Of a DNA stretch of 64,000 nucleotides, positions 44,999-53,470 are shown piece after piece. Each line of letters starts with the position of its first letter. Positions within the stretch are counted from its first letter, which is position 1. Both the position numbers and the translations under genes were made by a program. The stretch comes from PALSA-350 sp963834445. Its GTDB lineage: Bacteria; Acidobacteriota; Terriglobia; Terriglobales; Acidobacteriaceae. Below the pieces are notes generated by a model. That model had not been told where the DNA came from. It made no database searches and worked only from the letters and a program-made list of their open reading frames with translations. The DNA lies in the NCBI GenBank assembly GCA_963834445.1, contig CAWIBU010000003.1, forward strand, positions 1,883,237 to 1,947,236, written 5' to 3'.

Positions 44999-46086
44999 GC
45001 TCTCTCCCATCCAATCTCGCGCAGCGCCTCTGCCATTGCGGCCACCGCTTCTCTCATCTGCGCCCGCGTCCCCACCGTCATCCGCACGCATCCGTCACAG
45101 CCCTGGTCTTTCGACCGGTCGCGTGTCAGCACCCCCCGCCGGTGCATCGCCTGCACAAACGCAGCATGTTTCTCGCCAATCTTTACCAGGATAAAGTTGG
45201 CCTCACTGGGCCACTGCGGAACACCCAACCCACGCAGGCTCTCCGCCATCTCGGCCCGCGCCGCCTTTACCTCGCCGACATACCATTGCAGATACTCGTC
45301 ATCGTCGAGGGCTGCCGGTAAGCAAGCCAGCGCCAGCGAGTTTACGCTGTAAGGAGAGATCACCGTCCGCAGCCAATGCTGCATGCCCGCCGGCGCGGCC
45401 AGCATGCCCAGCCGCAGCCCGGCAAGTCCATACGCTTTGGAAAAGGTGCGCGCCACAATCAGGTTCGGCATCTTGCCCACCAGGTCAATCACGGTCTGCC
45501 CGCAGAAGTGGTAGTAGGCCTCGTCGACCAGGACAGCCGCCTGCGGAGCCCGCTCCAGAACCTGCAATATGTGTTGCCGGCTGGCCACCGTCCCCGTAGG
45601 GCTGTTGGGGCTGGCGATGGCAATCAAGCGGGTTTGCGGCGTGATGGCTGCCAACAGCGGCGCCAGCGGAAAAGCAAAATCCTCACCCGAAGGCACGGTC
45701 TTCACCACGGCATCCGTGCACGAACCGTAGACCTCATACATGCTGTACGTCGGGGTAGGGAAGAGGAACTCGTCTCCACGGTCAAGATAGGTTTGGCACA
45801 GAACATGGATTGCCTCGTCCACACCGTTGGTCAGCAGCACCTGGTCGGCGTTGAGGCCGAGGTGCGCCGCCACCTTGGCTTCCACCTGCGCCCGCTCCGG
45901 ATACTTAGCCAGGTCCGCCGCCGCAATCTTGCCCAGCGCGGCAAGCACCCGCGGCGAGCAGGCCACCGTATTCTCGTTAAAGTCCAGCCGCAGCCCTTGC
46001 CGTCCACCGAGCGGGGGATGATAAGCCTGCATCCGTTGCACCGCAGCCCGGGGCGCAGGTACCTGTTGCAATACGCTCTCAGCCAT
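44995..46086 (-). CDS. hisC: Histidinol-phosphate aminotransferase
   Basis: HisC converts imidazole acetol phosphate and glutamate to histidinol phosphate. Fold type I signatures are present: LDFNENTVACSPRVLAAL at the start, LTNGVDEAIHVLCQTYLDRG, ASPNSPTGTVASRQ, VLVDEAYYHFCGQ and the PLP Lys in RTFSKAYGLAGLRLGML near residue 220. At 363 aa it is of normal length. It overlaps hisD by 8 bases and hisB by 4. Confidence 0.95.
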   Translation of the reverse strand: MAESVLQQVPAPRAAVQRMQAYHPPLGGRQGLRLDFNENTVACSPRVLAALGKIAAADLAKYPERAQVEAKVAAHLGLNADQVLLTNGVDEAIHVLCQTYLDRGDEFLFPTPTYSMYEVYGSCTDAVVKTVPSGEDFAFPLAPLLAAITPQTRLIAIASPNSPTGTVASRQHILQVLERAPQAAVLVDEAYYHFCGQTVIDLVGKMPNLIVARTFSKAYGLAGLRLGMLAAPAGMQHWLRTVISPYSVNSLALACLPAALDDDEYLQWYVGEVKAARAEMAESLRGLGVPQWPSEANFILVKIGEKHAAFVQAMHRRGVLTRDRSKDQGCDGCVRMTVGTRAQMREAVAAMAEALREIGWERA

Positions 46087-47341
46087 CGATCCCCCTTGCC
46101 TTCACCGCTTCAGCGTGGCCATACAGCCCTTCCGCGTTGGCCAACGCAATCGCGGACGGGCCCAGCCTCTCGAGGCCGGCCAATGTATATTCCTGCACCG
46201 TGATCACCTTGAGAAAATCCAGGACGCTCAACCCGCCCCGTACCTGCGCCACGCCGCCGGTGGGCAGCGTGTGGTTCGGTCCGGAAACGTAATCACCCAT
46301 CGGCTGGGGCGAATAAGGCCCAATAAACACCGAGCCCGCATTGCGCACCCAGTCCAGGTCCGCTTGCCCATCGACGGTCAGGTGCTCCGGAGCCAGCCGG
46401 TTGGTAATCGCGTGCGCTTCGTCGAGCGAACCCGCCACCAACGCCAGGCCATGCTTCTGAATGGCCTGCCTGGCAATGGAATTCGTTTTCACCCGCCGTT
46501 CCACCTCTTTCACCACCGCGCGTGCCAGCGATTCCCTGGTAGTGACCAGAATGGCCAGCGCCTCAGGGTCATGTTCCGCCTGTGCGACCAGGTCCGACGC
46601 AATGCCAGCTGCGTCGCCTGTCTCGCTGGTTACGACAATCTCCGTCGGCCCGGCCAGCATGTCGATCGCGCAATCGAAGGCCACCATCTTCTTGGCCGCG
46701 GTCACGTACCAGTTTCCCGGGCCCACAATCTTATCCACGCGGCCGATGCTCTCTGTGCCATAGGCGAGCGCGGCGACGGCCTGCGCCCCCCCGATGCGGT
46801 AGAAGCTGTGCACGCCCACGAGAGCGGCAGCCGCCAGCGTTTCCCTGGCCGGCTTCGCCGACACCACCACGATCCGTTGCACCCCAGCCACCTGCGCCGG
46901 AATCACCGTCATCAAAAGAGTAGAAGGCAACGGATAGCGTCCGCTGGGCACATAGCACCCAACCGCGCCCAGAGCCCGCACCCGCTGGCCGGTGGTCAAG
47001 CCACCGTCCTCCGCAGTCCATTCCTTCGGCATCTGCTGCTCAGCGAAGCGGCGGATATTCCCCGCCGCGACCTTCATCGCTTCCTGCAGCGGCCTGGGGG
47101 TCGCTTCCCATGCCGCCGCCATCTCCGCCGCCGGAATCTCCAGCGGCTGTTGCGCGGCCAGGCCATCCAGCTTCGCCGCGTAGCGGCGCAGTGCTTTATC
47201 TCCGCCTTTGCGCACATCCGCCACAATCCGCTGCACCACCGGCATGGTGCGCGCCGTATTACGCGCGCCCCGCTGCTCCAGCTCGCTCAGCATCTTCTGC
47301 GTCTTCTTACCGCCCCGGCCCTGCGTCTTCACCAGCTTCAT
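46079..47341 (-). CDS. hisD: Histidinol dehydrogenase
   Basis: HisD carries out the last two steps, histidinol to histidine, with NAD and zinc. The body is complete at 420 aa: GCYVPSGRYPLPSTLLMTVI, VVSAKPARETLAAAALVGVH, DKIVGPGNWYVTAAKK, MLAGPTEIVV, QAEHDPEALAILVT with Gln-His zinc ligands, NRLAPEHLTV and SGPNHTLPTGG. It starts 11 bases after hisG and overlaps hisC by 8 bases. Confidence 0.96.
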   Translation of the reverse strand: MKLVKTQGRGGKKTQKMLSELEQRGARNTARTMPVVQRIVADVRKGGDKALRRYAAKLDGLAAQQPLEIPAAEMAAAWEATPRPLQEAMKVAAGNIRRFAEQQMPKEWTAEDGGLTTGQRVRALGAVGCYVPSGRYPLPSTLLMTVIPAQVAGVQRIVVVSAKPARETLAAAALVGVHSFYRIGGAQAVAALAYGTESIGRVDKIVGPGNWYVTAAKKMVAFDCAIDMLAGPTEIVVTSETGDAAGIASDLVAQAEHDPEALAILVTTRESLARAVVKEVERRVKTNSIARQAIQKHGLALVAGSLDEAHAITNRLAPEHLTVDGQADLDWVRNAGSVFIGPYSPQPMGDYVSGPNHTLPTGGVAQVRGGLSVLDFLKVITVQEYTLAGLERLGPSAIALANAEGLYGHAEAVKARGIDG

Positions 47342-47352
47342 GCGGCAGCTCC

Positions 47353-48228
47353 CTAGAAAACGATCTTGTTCAGCGGATACTCAACAATCCCCGTAGCCCC
47401 TGCGCTCTTCAGCTTGGGAATCACATCCCGCAGCACGCTCTCTTCCAGCACCGTATTCAGCGCCGCCCATCCCGCATCGCTCAGCGTAGAAATCGTCGGG
47501 GAATCCAGCGCCGGCAACATCGCCAACACTTTCTCCAGATTCTCCTTTTGCACATTCATCATCAGGCCCACCCGGCCCTGCGCCGCGATCGCCCCATTCA
47601 GCATCAGCGAGATATTGTCGATCTTCTGCTGCTTCCACGGATCGGCGTAGGCCGTGCGATTGGCAATCAAATGCGTCTCGCTCTCCATCACCGTCTCGAT
47701 GATCCGCAGCCGGTTCGCCCGCAGCGAACTGCCCGTCTCCGTCACCTCCACAATCGCGTCCGCCAGCGTCGGCGGCTTCACTTCCGTCGCGCCCCAGCTG
47801 AACTCCACCTTCACCGGAATGTTCTTCTCCGCGAAGTAGCGCTTCGTCACCTCCACCAGTTCCGTCGCGATCGTCTTTCCCGCCAGATCTTCCGCCTTCT
47901 GAAACGGGGAATCCTCCGGCACGGCCAGCACCCACTGCACCTTGGTCCGGCTCGCCTTCGAGTAAGTCAGCGTCGTCACGCTGGCCACGTCCGTCCGCTT
48001 TCCACCACCCAGTCGATGCCCGTCAGGCCGGCATCCAGCGCGCCATTCTCCACATACCGCGCCATCTCCTGCGCGCGCACCAGCATGCACTCGATCTCGC
48101 TATCGTCGATGGCCGGAAAGTAGCGACCGGCCATTGGCATAGATCTGCCAGCCCGCGCGCTCGAACAGCGCAATCGTCGCATCCTGCAAACTGCCCTTCG
48201 GAATTCCGAGCTTCAGCTTAGCGGCCAT
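47353..48228 (-). CDS. hisG: ATP phosphoribosyltransferase, long form, with two compensating frameshifts
   Basis: HisG commits ATP and PRPP to histidine synthesis and is normally inhibited by histidine. ATG 48228 gives MAAKLKLGIPKGSLQDATIA and runs to IYANGRS. One extra base near 48122-48127 moves the frame to YFPAIDDSEIECMLVRAQEM, and one missing base near 47990-48008 moves it back to DVASVTTLTYSKASR. The rest (LAVPEDSPFQKAEDLAGKTI, SWGATEVKPPTLADAIVEVT, GIVEYPLNKIVF) is intact and includes the C-terminal regulatory domain of the long form. Total length (876 bases) is a multiple of three, so the two indels cancel out. Confidence 0.87.
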
Positions 48229-48571
48229 TACGCGCCTCCGGCAGTGCGATCGGCTTGGTAAAGCAGCTCACTGTGCCCTCGTGGCACACCAGTCCATCGC
48301 CTTCGACCACTACCCGGAACAGCAGCGTATCGTTGTCGCAATCGGTCGCGGCTGATACCACCCGCAGCCGATTGCCGCTGGTCTCGCCCTTCATCCACAG
48401 TTTCTGCCGCGTGCGGCTCCAGAACGTCACGAAACCGGTCTCCAGCGTTTTCGCGTAGCTCGTCTCGTTCACAAAGCCGACCATCAGCATCTCCCCGCTC
48501 GCCGCATCCTGCACGATGGCCGGCACCAGCCCATCCATCTTCCCAAAATCCAGTTTCACTTCTTCGCTCAT
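48218..48571 (-). CDS. hisI: Phosphoribosyl-AMP cyclohydrolase
   Basis: HisI opens the adenine ring of PR-AMP. The 117-residue protein has GLVPAIVQDAASGEMLMVGF, TFWSRTRQKLWMKGETSGN and the metal-binding ATDCDNDTLLFRV with later CHEGTVSCF Cys residues. It lacks the fused HisE pyrophosphatase domain, and no hisE is seen in the window, so that step must be encoded elsewhere. It is the first structural gene, 91 bases after the leader peptide stop, and overlaps hisG by 11 bases. Confidence 0.95.
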   Translation of the reverse strand: MSEEVKLDFGKMDGLVPAIVQDAASGEMLMVGFVNETSYAKTLETGFVTFWSRTRQKLWMKGETSGNRLRVVSAATDCDNDTLLFRVVVEGDGLVCHEGTVSCFTKPIALPEARNGR

Positions 48572-48604
48572 CGTCTCTCCCCTGTTGGCAACCCGTCCAA
48601 ACGC

Positions 48605-48640
48605 AAAAAAGCCCGCTTGCGCATCTTGCGCCGGCGGGCT
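48605..48640 (-). terminator. Attenuator terminator of the his operon
   Basis: On the minus strand AGCCCGC (48634-48640) pairs with GCGGGCT (48610-48616), with further GCGCA/TGCGC pairing inside, and is followed directly by a run of T. It lies between the leader peptide stop (48663) and hisI (48571), the position expected of an attenuator. Confidence 0.85.
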
Positions 48641-48662
48641 CTTTCTGATTCTTGGCGGCCTC

Positions 48663-48743
48663 TTATTTCAGGCCGGAACCGTCCGCCGACACGCTCGTCA
48701 CGTGATGATGGTGCTGACGATGATGGTGGCTACGGACTTGCAT
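48663..48743 (-). CDS. hisL: Histidine operon leader peptide
   Basis: The 26-codon frame reads MQVRSHHHRQHHHHV and then TSVSADGSGLK, with seven His in nine codons from 6 to 14. A terminator hairpin follows 23 bases after the stop and the his operon begins directly after it. When charged tRNA-His is short, a ribosome stalled at the His codons would favour an antiterminator; when it is plentiful the terminator forms. This is the classical logic of enterobacterial hisL; here it is inferred from layout. I did not fold the alternative structures in full. Confidence 0.85.
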   Translation of the reverse strand: MQVRSHHHRQHHHHVTSVSADGSGLK

Positions 48744-48753
48744 TACTCTTAAA

Positions 48754-48782
48754 AAGCTAACCGTCTCTCTTCGCCCTGTCAA
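48754..48782 (-). promoter_or_regulatory. Candidate sigma-70 promoter of the his operon
   Basis: On the minus strand TTGACA (48777-48782) and TAGCTT (48754-48759) are separated by exactly 17 bases. Transcription would start near 48747, only about four bases before the leader peptide ATG, so the leader might be translated from a nearly leaderless transcript. Confidence 0.55.
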
Positions 48783-48816
48783 CCCGGGCAAAGCTCCGCC
48801 CCTTTTCATCCCGCCT

Positions 48817-48901
48817 AAACAAACCTGTCCTCCAAACAAACTCACCCCGAAACAAACCTATCCCCGGAAACAAACTCGTCCCCCAAACAAATTTGTCATC
48901 C
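48817..48901. repeat. Five tandem 17-bp repeats upstream of the his promoter
   Basis: Units begin at 48817, 48834, 48851, 48868 and 48885 with the pattern AAACAAAC-T-TCCCC (for example AAACAAACCTGTCCTCC). The last unit merges with the end of the family B repeat copy. The spacing is regular, with no spacers. Confidence 0.8.
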
Positions 48902-49060
48902 CGACCGTAGCGTACCCGAATTCCTGTTTCGCCATGTCAGACAGATCCACGTGTGCGGCTTTCATTAAGGAAAGCCGCATGAGGTTCGCAAGCGCCATCA
49001 ACTTCGACAGGAATTCGGGGGAGCGAAGTGGAGGGATCTGCGGTGCGCCTTTCCCCCAAA
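48888..49060 (-). repeat. Dispersed element, family B copy 2
   Basis: Read on the minus strand, 48888-49010 aligns with 33261-33386 of copy 1, including an identical stretch of about 45 bases with CTCATGCGGCTTTCCTTAAT. The flank GGGGGAGCGAAGTGGAGGGA near 49016 matches the end of the inverted arm of copy 1. The frame LMRLSLMKAAHVDLS is the same in both copies. Confidence 0.8.
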
Positions 49061-49252
49061 CCAAGGCCCCACGAGTGAGCTCGCAAATCCAGCCCCAGCC
49101 ATTTTGTTCATTGGGAGGAGCCGACTTGTCTGTCGGCAAGTTAAAGGGACAAATGAACGGGGGGACCGCAGCGGAGGGGTCCGCAGTGCGCCCCCACCCC
49201 AAACAAACACCCCACAAGTGACCTCGCAAATCCTACCCAGCCGTTTCTGAAT
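49031..49252 (+). repeat. Direct repeat of about 80 bp upstream of the PDZ/7TM gene
   Basis: The stretch from about 49031 (GAGGGATCTGCGGTGCGCC, then CCCCACGAGTGAGCTCGCAA) recurs from about 49174 (GAGGGGTCCGCAGTGCGCCC, then CCCCACAAGTGACCTCGCAA). The copies differ at several positions. No gene is supported here. Confidence 0.65.
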
Positions 49253-49311
49253 GACCCACCCCACCCCAACCCGGCATCCAATCCGTCTGCTACCATGCCG
49301 CCTATCAGGCA

Positions 49312-50690
49312 ATGCCAACAAACCTCACCAAACTTGCGTACCTGTCACTGGTCATCCTGGCCTTCGGTTCCACTCTCTTTTATGTCGCCAGCACCGCCGC
49401 CATCTTCGACACCTTCCTGAATCCCAATCGCGCCCGCCCCCCGCTGGACTACTCTCACAGCGCCCGTTACCTGGTAGAACCGCTCCCCGAGTCGCGCCGC
49501 GCCGGCATGCATCCCGAGGACCAGGTGCTCTCCGTCGACGGCATCCCTTTCACCGGTATGGCCGGTCTGCTGCGTCAAACCTTTCACGCCCATCCCGGGC
49601 AAACCGTAGCCATCGTTTTCCGTAACCAGGCCGGTGACATCCACACCGCACACGTGGTGCTGATGGCGCGGCGCAGGGCGCCTCCCACCCTCTCCGGCTG
49701 GATCATCACCCTCCTGCTCATACTGCTGTTCCCCGGCTTCTGCCTCGTCCTCGGCTATTGGGTAGTGCTGGCTCGGCCCTCCGACTGGAATGCCTGGTTC
49801 TTCCTCGGCATCATGAACGTGGTCCCGGCCTTTATTGGGTTCACCGGCTACTTCCCCGGCTTCCTCGCGCCCTTCACCATCTTCTGGCAGCACGCCGCCA
49901 TCCAGTGGATGTTCATTTCCCTCATCCTCTTCAGCATTTATTTCCCCGTCCGTTCCCGCACCGATCAACGCTTTCCCTGGATCAAATGGGTGCTCATCCT
50001 GCCCCAGATCCCCATCGTTCCCATCAGTTTCTTCCTTGAGTACGGCCTCCTCTACCACAACCACTTCATTCAGCCCTATCTCTCCGCATTCGCTCCCCTG
50101 GAACTGGCAGGCAATGTCTTTGCCGCCCTCTCGCTCGCTATCTACATCGTTGCCGTCGTGGTCAAACTCTTCACCGTGCCCACCGCCGATGCCCGGCGTC
50201 GTTTGGGAGTCGTAGCCGCCGGCTCCGTCATTGGCCTGACCCCGGTACTCGTCCTGTTGGTCAACTCCACCATCCTGGAGAGGGCTCCCACCCAAATGGA
50301 GCCCACCTGGAAGCTCCTGACCATAGCCATTCTCTTCACCTTCTTTCCCCTCTCTCTCGCCTACACCGTCATCGTGCAGCGCGCGCTCGATCTGCGCATC
50401 ATCCTGCGCCAGGGCACGCGCTATGCCTTTGCCCGCGGCACGCTCTGGGTGCTACAGGCCATCGTCTTTCTCTTCCTCGCCTTTCGCCTCTACCACTTTG
50501 CCCGCACCTCCGGTCGCGCGGCCCAGCTCATCGCGCCCGTGCTCTTTGTCGTCATCGCCCTGTTCCTCCAACTGCGCATTGCTCAGCCTCTCTCGCAATG
50601 GCTCGACCGCCGCTTCTTTCGCGAGGCCTACTCCGTCGATCAGGTGCTCGTCGACCTTTCCGAGCAAGCCCGCACCTTCGCAGGGTTCAC
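49312..50690 (+). CDS. PDZ and 7TM-type membrane protein, cut at the chimeric join
   Basis: An N-terminal transmembrane segment is followed by a small PDZ-like domain (about 45-115, LVEPLPESRRAGMHPEDQVL), then seven or more hydrophobic helices. The end reads QWLDRRFFREAYSVDQVLVD followed by LSEQARTF. In similar acidobacterial proteins this lead-in is followed by a GAF and kinase or SpoIIE-type phosphatase domain, so this was probably a sensor protein. Here the frame passes into foreign sequence (GFTGSCTRR) and stops at 50712. The catalytic part is missing. Confidence 0.75.
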
Positions 50691-50700
50691 GGGCTCGTGC
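50675..50700. other. Join between acidobacterial and actinobacterial sequence
   Basis: Left of this point the plus strand still encodes the sensor-like protein (SEQARTF); right of it the minus strand encodes the RND transporter (YRRVHEPVNPAK). Each frame becomes unlike its family on crossing. Gene content, codon choice and GC content change at the same place. The exact base cannot be fixed by eye. Confidence 0.8.
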
Positions 50701-52445
50701 ACGCGTCGATAGACGACGATGAGAACGATCAGTCCCGCGATGAAGACCAGTCCCGCGATGCCAAGCGGGAGCGTCCCGGCCAACGGATGCGCTGAGTCCG
50801 CGGCACGCCGCGTCGCCACGACGGTCGCGACCCAGGCGATGGCGCCCGCGGCGAGCAGCGCCGTCAGGGCGATACCGACGGCAGCCCAGATTTCCGGCGG
50901 ACGGCGGGCGACGCGGACGTCGCCCGGGCTCCGCATGAACCAGAACGCCAGGACGGGGACGATGGTCAGGGCCACGAATAGCGACGCGGCGAGCGCGATC
51001 GTCACCGTCAGCGCGAAGGGCCGGAACAGCTCGCCGGTGAGTCCGCTGACGAGCGCGATGGGCAGGAACACCGCCACCGTCGTGATCGTCGACGCGGTAA
51101 CGGCCACGGCGACCTCGCGCACAGCAGCGAGAATCGCGGGCAGCTTCTCTTCACCGAGACTCAGGTGTCGCTTGATGTTCTCGATGACGACGATGGAGTC
51201 GTCGACCACGCGCCCGATCGCGATGGTGAGTCCAGCGAGCGTGATGATGTTGAGCGTGTAGCCCGCGGCGAGCATCGCGATGAAGGTGATGAGGACCGAG
51301 ATCGGGATGGAGATCGCGGCCACGATCGTCGACCGGATCGAGAACAGGAAGACGAAGATGATGACAACCGCGAAGCCGAGACCGAACAGCCCCTCCTCGG
51401 CGAGGCTGTCGATCGAGGTCGTGATCGAGGGCGCCTGATCGCTGACGACCGTGAACTTGGTGTTATGACCAAGCTGCTTTTCGAGCTCGGGGATGTCGGC
51501 GCGAACCTCTTTGGACACGGCGACCGTGTTGCCGTCGGCCGTCTTGGTGATGGACACCGTGACCGACGGCTTTCCGTTGACACTGGAATATCCGGTTACC
51601 GGGTCGTCGACTCTCGCCACCTTCGCAACATCCGACAGCGTGTATACCGTCGGCACGGTGACGGTGGAGGTGCGACCGGGTCCGGTCGGGATCGTCTCGC
51701 TCTTCGTGCCGATGAGCGGAAGAGCGCCCAACTGTGAAACGGAATCGATCGCGGTGCCCGACTGCACGGTGTAGGTCTTGCCGTGCTCGGTGACCGTACC
51801 GCTTCCGAGGAGAGTGCCGTTGGTCTGCAGCGCGGTCTTGATCGACTGCACCGTGAGGCCGTCGTTGGCCAGCGTGGTCGCGTTGGGCGTGATCGTGATG
51901 CGCTGTGTCGCGGCCCCGAGCAGGCTCACGTTGCTGACGCCGGCGAGCTGTTTGAGGTTGGTGAGTGTCAGCGTCGAGAGCTGGGATGCGAGGGTGTGCT
52001 TGTTGAGGTCGCTCGTGACGGCCATCGAGATGATGGGCAGATCGGTCGTCGAGAATGTGATCACCTCCGGTGTGACCCCCGCCGGAAGAGTCGACGACAG
52101 CCGATCGACTGCGACCTGCACCTTCTGCTCGTAGGTCGTGATGTCGACGCCGTAGTCGAATGACGCGGTCACGGTCGAGGTGCCCGAGCTCGAGGTGGCG
52201 GTCGTGCTGTCGAGGTTCTCGATGCCCTGCAGCGCCGACTCGATGGGCGTCGAGATGTCGTTACTCACGACCGCCGGCGATGCGCCCGGATCGGTGGAGA
52301 CAACATATACGGATGGCAGTTGGATCGACGGGATCAGCTCCTGCTGCAGGCTCGTCAGGGCGATCCCTCCGAAGACCGCGATGACGATCGTGATGAGGGC
52401 GATGAGCGCTCGGTTGCGCAGGCTGAACACCGACAGCAGATGCAT
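50690..52445 (-). CDS. Efflux RND transporter permease, N-terminal half only
   Basis: RND pumps of the AcrB/HAE type are about 1,000 residues long and use proton flow to export drugs, metals or lipids. This one starts MHLLSVFSLRNRALIALITI with the first transmembrane helix, continues through the porter domain (DYGVDITTYEQKVQVAVDRL, ADGNTVAVSKEVRADIPELE) and helices 2-6 (AAISIPISVLITFIAMLAAG, TLAGLTIAIGRVVDDSIVVI with the proton-relay Asp pair, LPIALVSGLTGELFRPFALT). About 585 residues remain; the second half is lost at the join. Unlike neighbouring genes, no frameshift was noticed in it. Confidence 0.88.
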
Positions 52446-52540
52446 GTGTCGAGTATCCCAGCGAAAAGCTGGGCGTTAACTACACCCGAGGGAGGACGTT
52501 TCTGAGTGTGGGGTGGGAATCCCGCACCTGCGCGATGCCC

Positions 52541-53295
52541 TCAGGAGAGCGTGTGGGAGGCGTAGTGCTCGAACGCCGACCGCACATACTCGGCTCCGGC
52601 CAGTCCGCCGTAGTTTTTCGCGAACCGAGGATCGGCCACATACATCTCGCCGTAGCCACGCAGCCGGGGCGCAGTGATCTCACCGCCCGTCACGGGGGCG
52701 GCGAGGTTCAGCCATGCGACGTGTCGCGCGACGATCTCCTGGACGAGCGCGCTCTCGGGCGCTTCGCCCGCGTCCACTGCCGCCCGATAGTCGCGCGCTA
52801 TGGCTCGGTGCTGTTCCTGGTAGGCGTGCTGCTGCTCCGTCGACCGCGAGCGCCACCAGGCGTCACCGCGGGCATAGGCGTCGGCGCCCCAGGTCGACTC
52901 GACCTCGTCCTTGTACTTCGTGTGATCGAACCCGTCGAACATGTCTTCCGCCATGAGGGGTTCGCCTCCTTTCATGGTTTCGAGCGTCGAACTCGACACT
53001 CACTATCTGTCTGGCCAGCCGGTTCTGCTCCTGCTTGAGCAGGTCGAGATGGATGCGCAGTGCCTGCGCGTCGTCGCGTTCTCCGTCGAGGACCCGAGCG
53101 ATGTCCGGGATCCCGATGCCGAGCTCGCGCAGGAGCAGAATCCGCTGCAGTCGCACGAGCGCCGTCCTCGTCGTAGTACCGGTAGCCGTTGTCGGCGATG
53201 CGGCTGGGTTTGAGCAGCCCGACGTCTCCGTAGTGGCGAAGAGTCCGGGATGTCGTGCCGGCGAGGCGTGCGACTTCCGCGATCGAGCGTTCCAT
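52541..53295 (-). CDS. MerR-family regulator with TipAS domain, two frameshifts
   Basis: ATG 53295 begins MERSIAEVARLAGTTSRTLR, the MerR winged helix-turn-helix. The frame changes near 53160 (after NGYRYYDEDGA, to LVRLQRILLLRELGIGIPDI) and again near 52995 (after LARQIVSVE, to STLETMKGGEPLMAEDMFDG). The C-terminal part (DGFDHTKYKDEVESTWGADA, YVRSAFEHYASHTLS) is a TipAS drug-sensing domain. TipA proteins bind thiopeptides or other ligands and activate their own promoter. A palindrome upstream is a likely operator. The frameshifts are probably sequence errors. Confidence 0.85.
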
Positions 53296-53312
53296 GCGTC
53301 CCACGCTAGAGG

Positions 53313-53327
53313 TTGACGCTGCGTCAA
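53313..53327 (-). promoter_or_regulatory. MerR-type operator palindrome
   Basis: TTGACGCTGCGTCAA is a perfect 15-base palindrome around a central base, 17 bases before the MerR gene start. The preceding TTGACC on the minus strand may be part of the promoter. Autoregulation through such sites is common in this family. Confidence 0.65.
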
Positions 53328-53378
53328 GGTCAAGCCGGTGATGGGGAAGAGATCGCTAGGGGAGTTGCGTATTCGCAA

Positions 53379-53424
53379 GACGCGATATATCGTGAGTTCC
53401 AATGAGACGCGATATATCGCGAGT
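53379..53424 (+). promoter_or_regulatory. Two PadR-like operator palindromes
   Basis: GACGCGATATATCGTGAGT (53379-53397) and GACGCGATATATCGCGAGT (53406-53424) are near-identical copies with centres 27 bases apart; the core CGCGATATATCGCG is a perfect palindrome in the second. They precede the DUF4097-padR pair, with AAGGAG and the ATG at 53471 further on. Confidence 0.7.
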
Positions 53425-53470
53425 CTCTCCAATATCGATCCTCACCTCTCATCTCAAGGAGCACAAGAAA

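Noticed and set aside
46115..47356. 413-codon plus-strand frame opposite hisD
   Set aside because: hisD is certain; the antisense frame has Arg/His-rich composition and no family features.
48817..48901. Regular short repeats considered as a CRISPR array
   Set aside because: The 17-base units adjoin directly without spacers and no cas genes are nearby.
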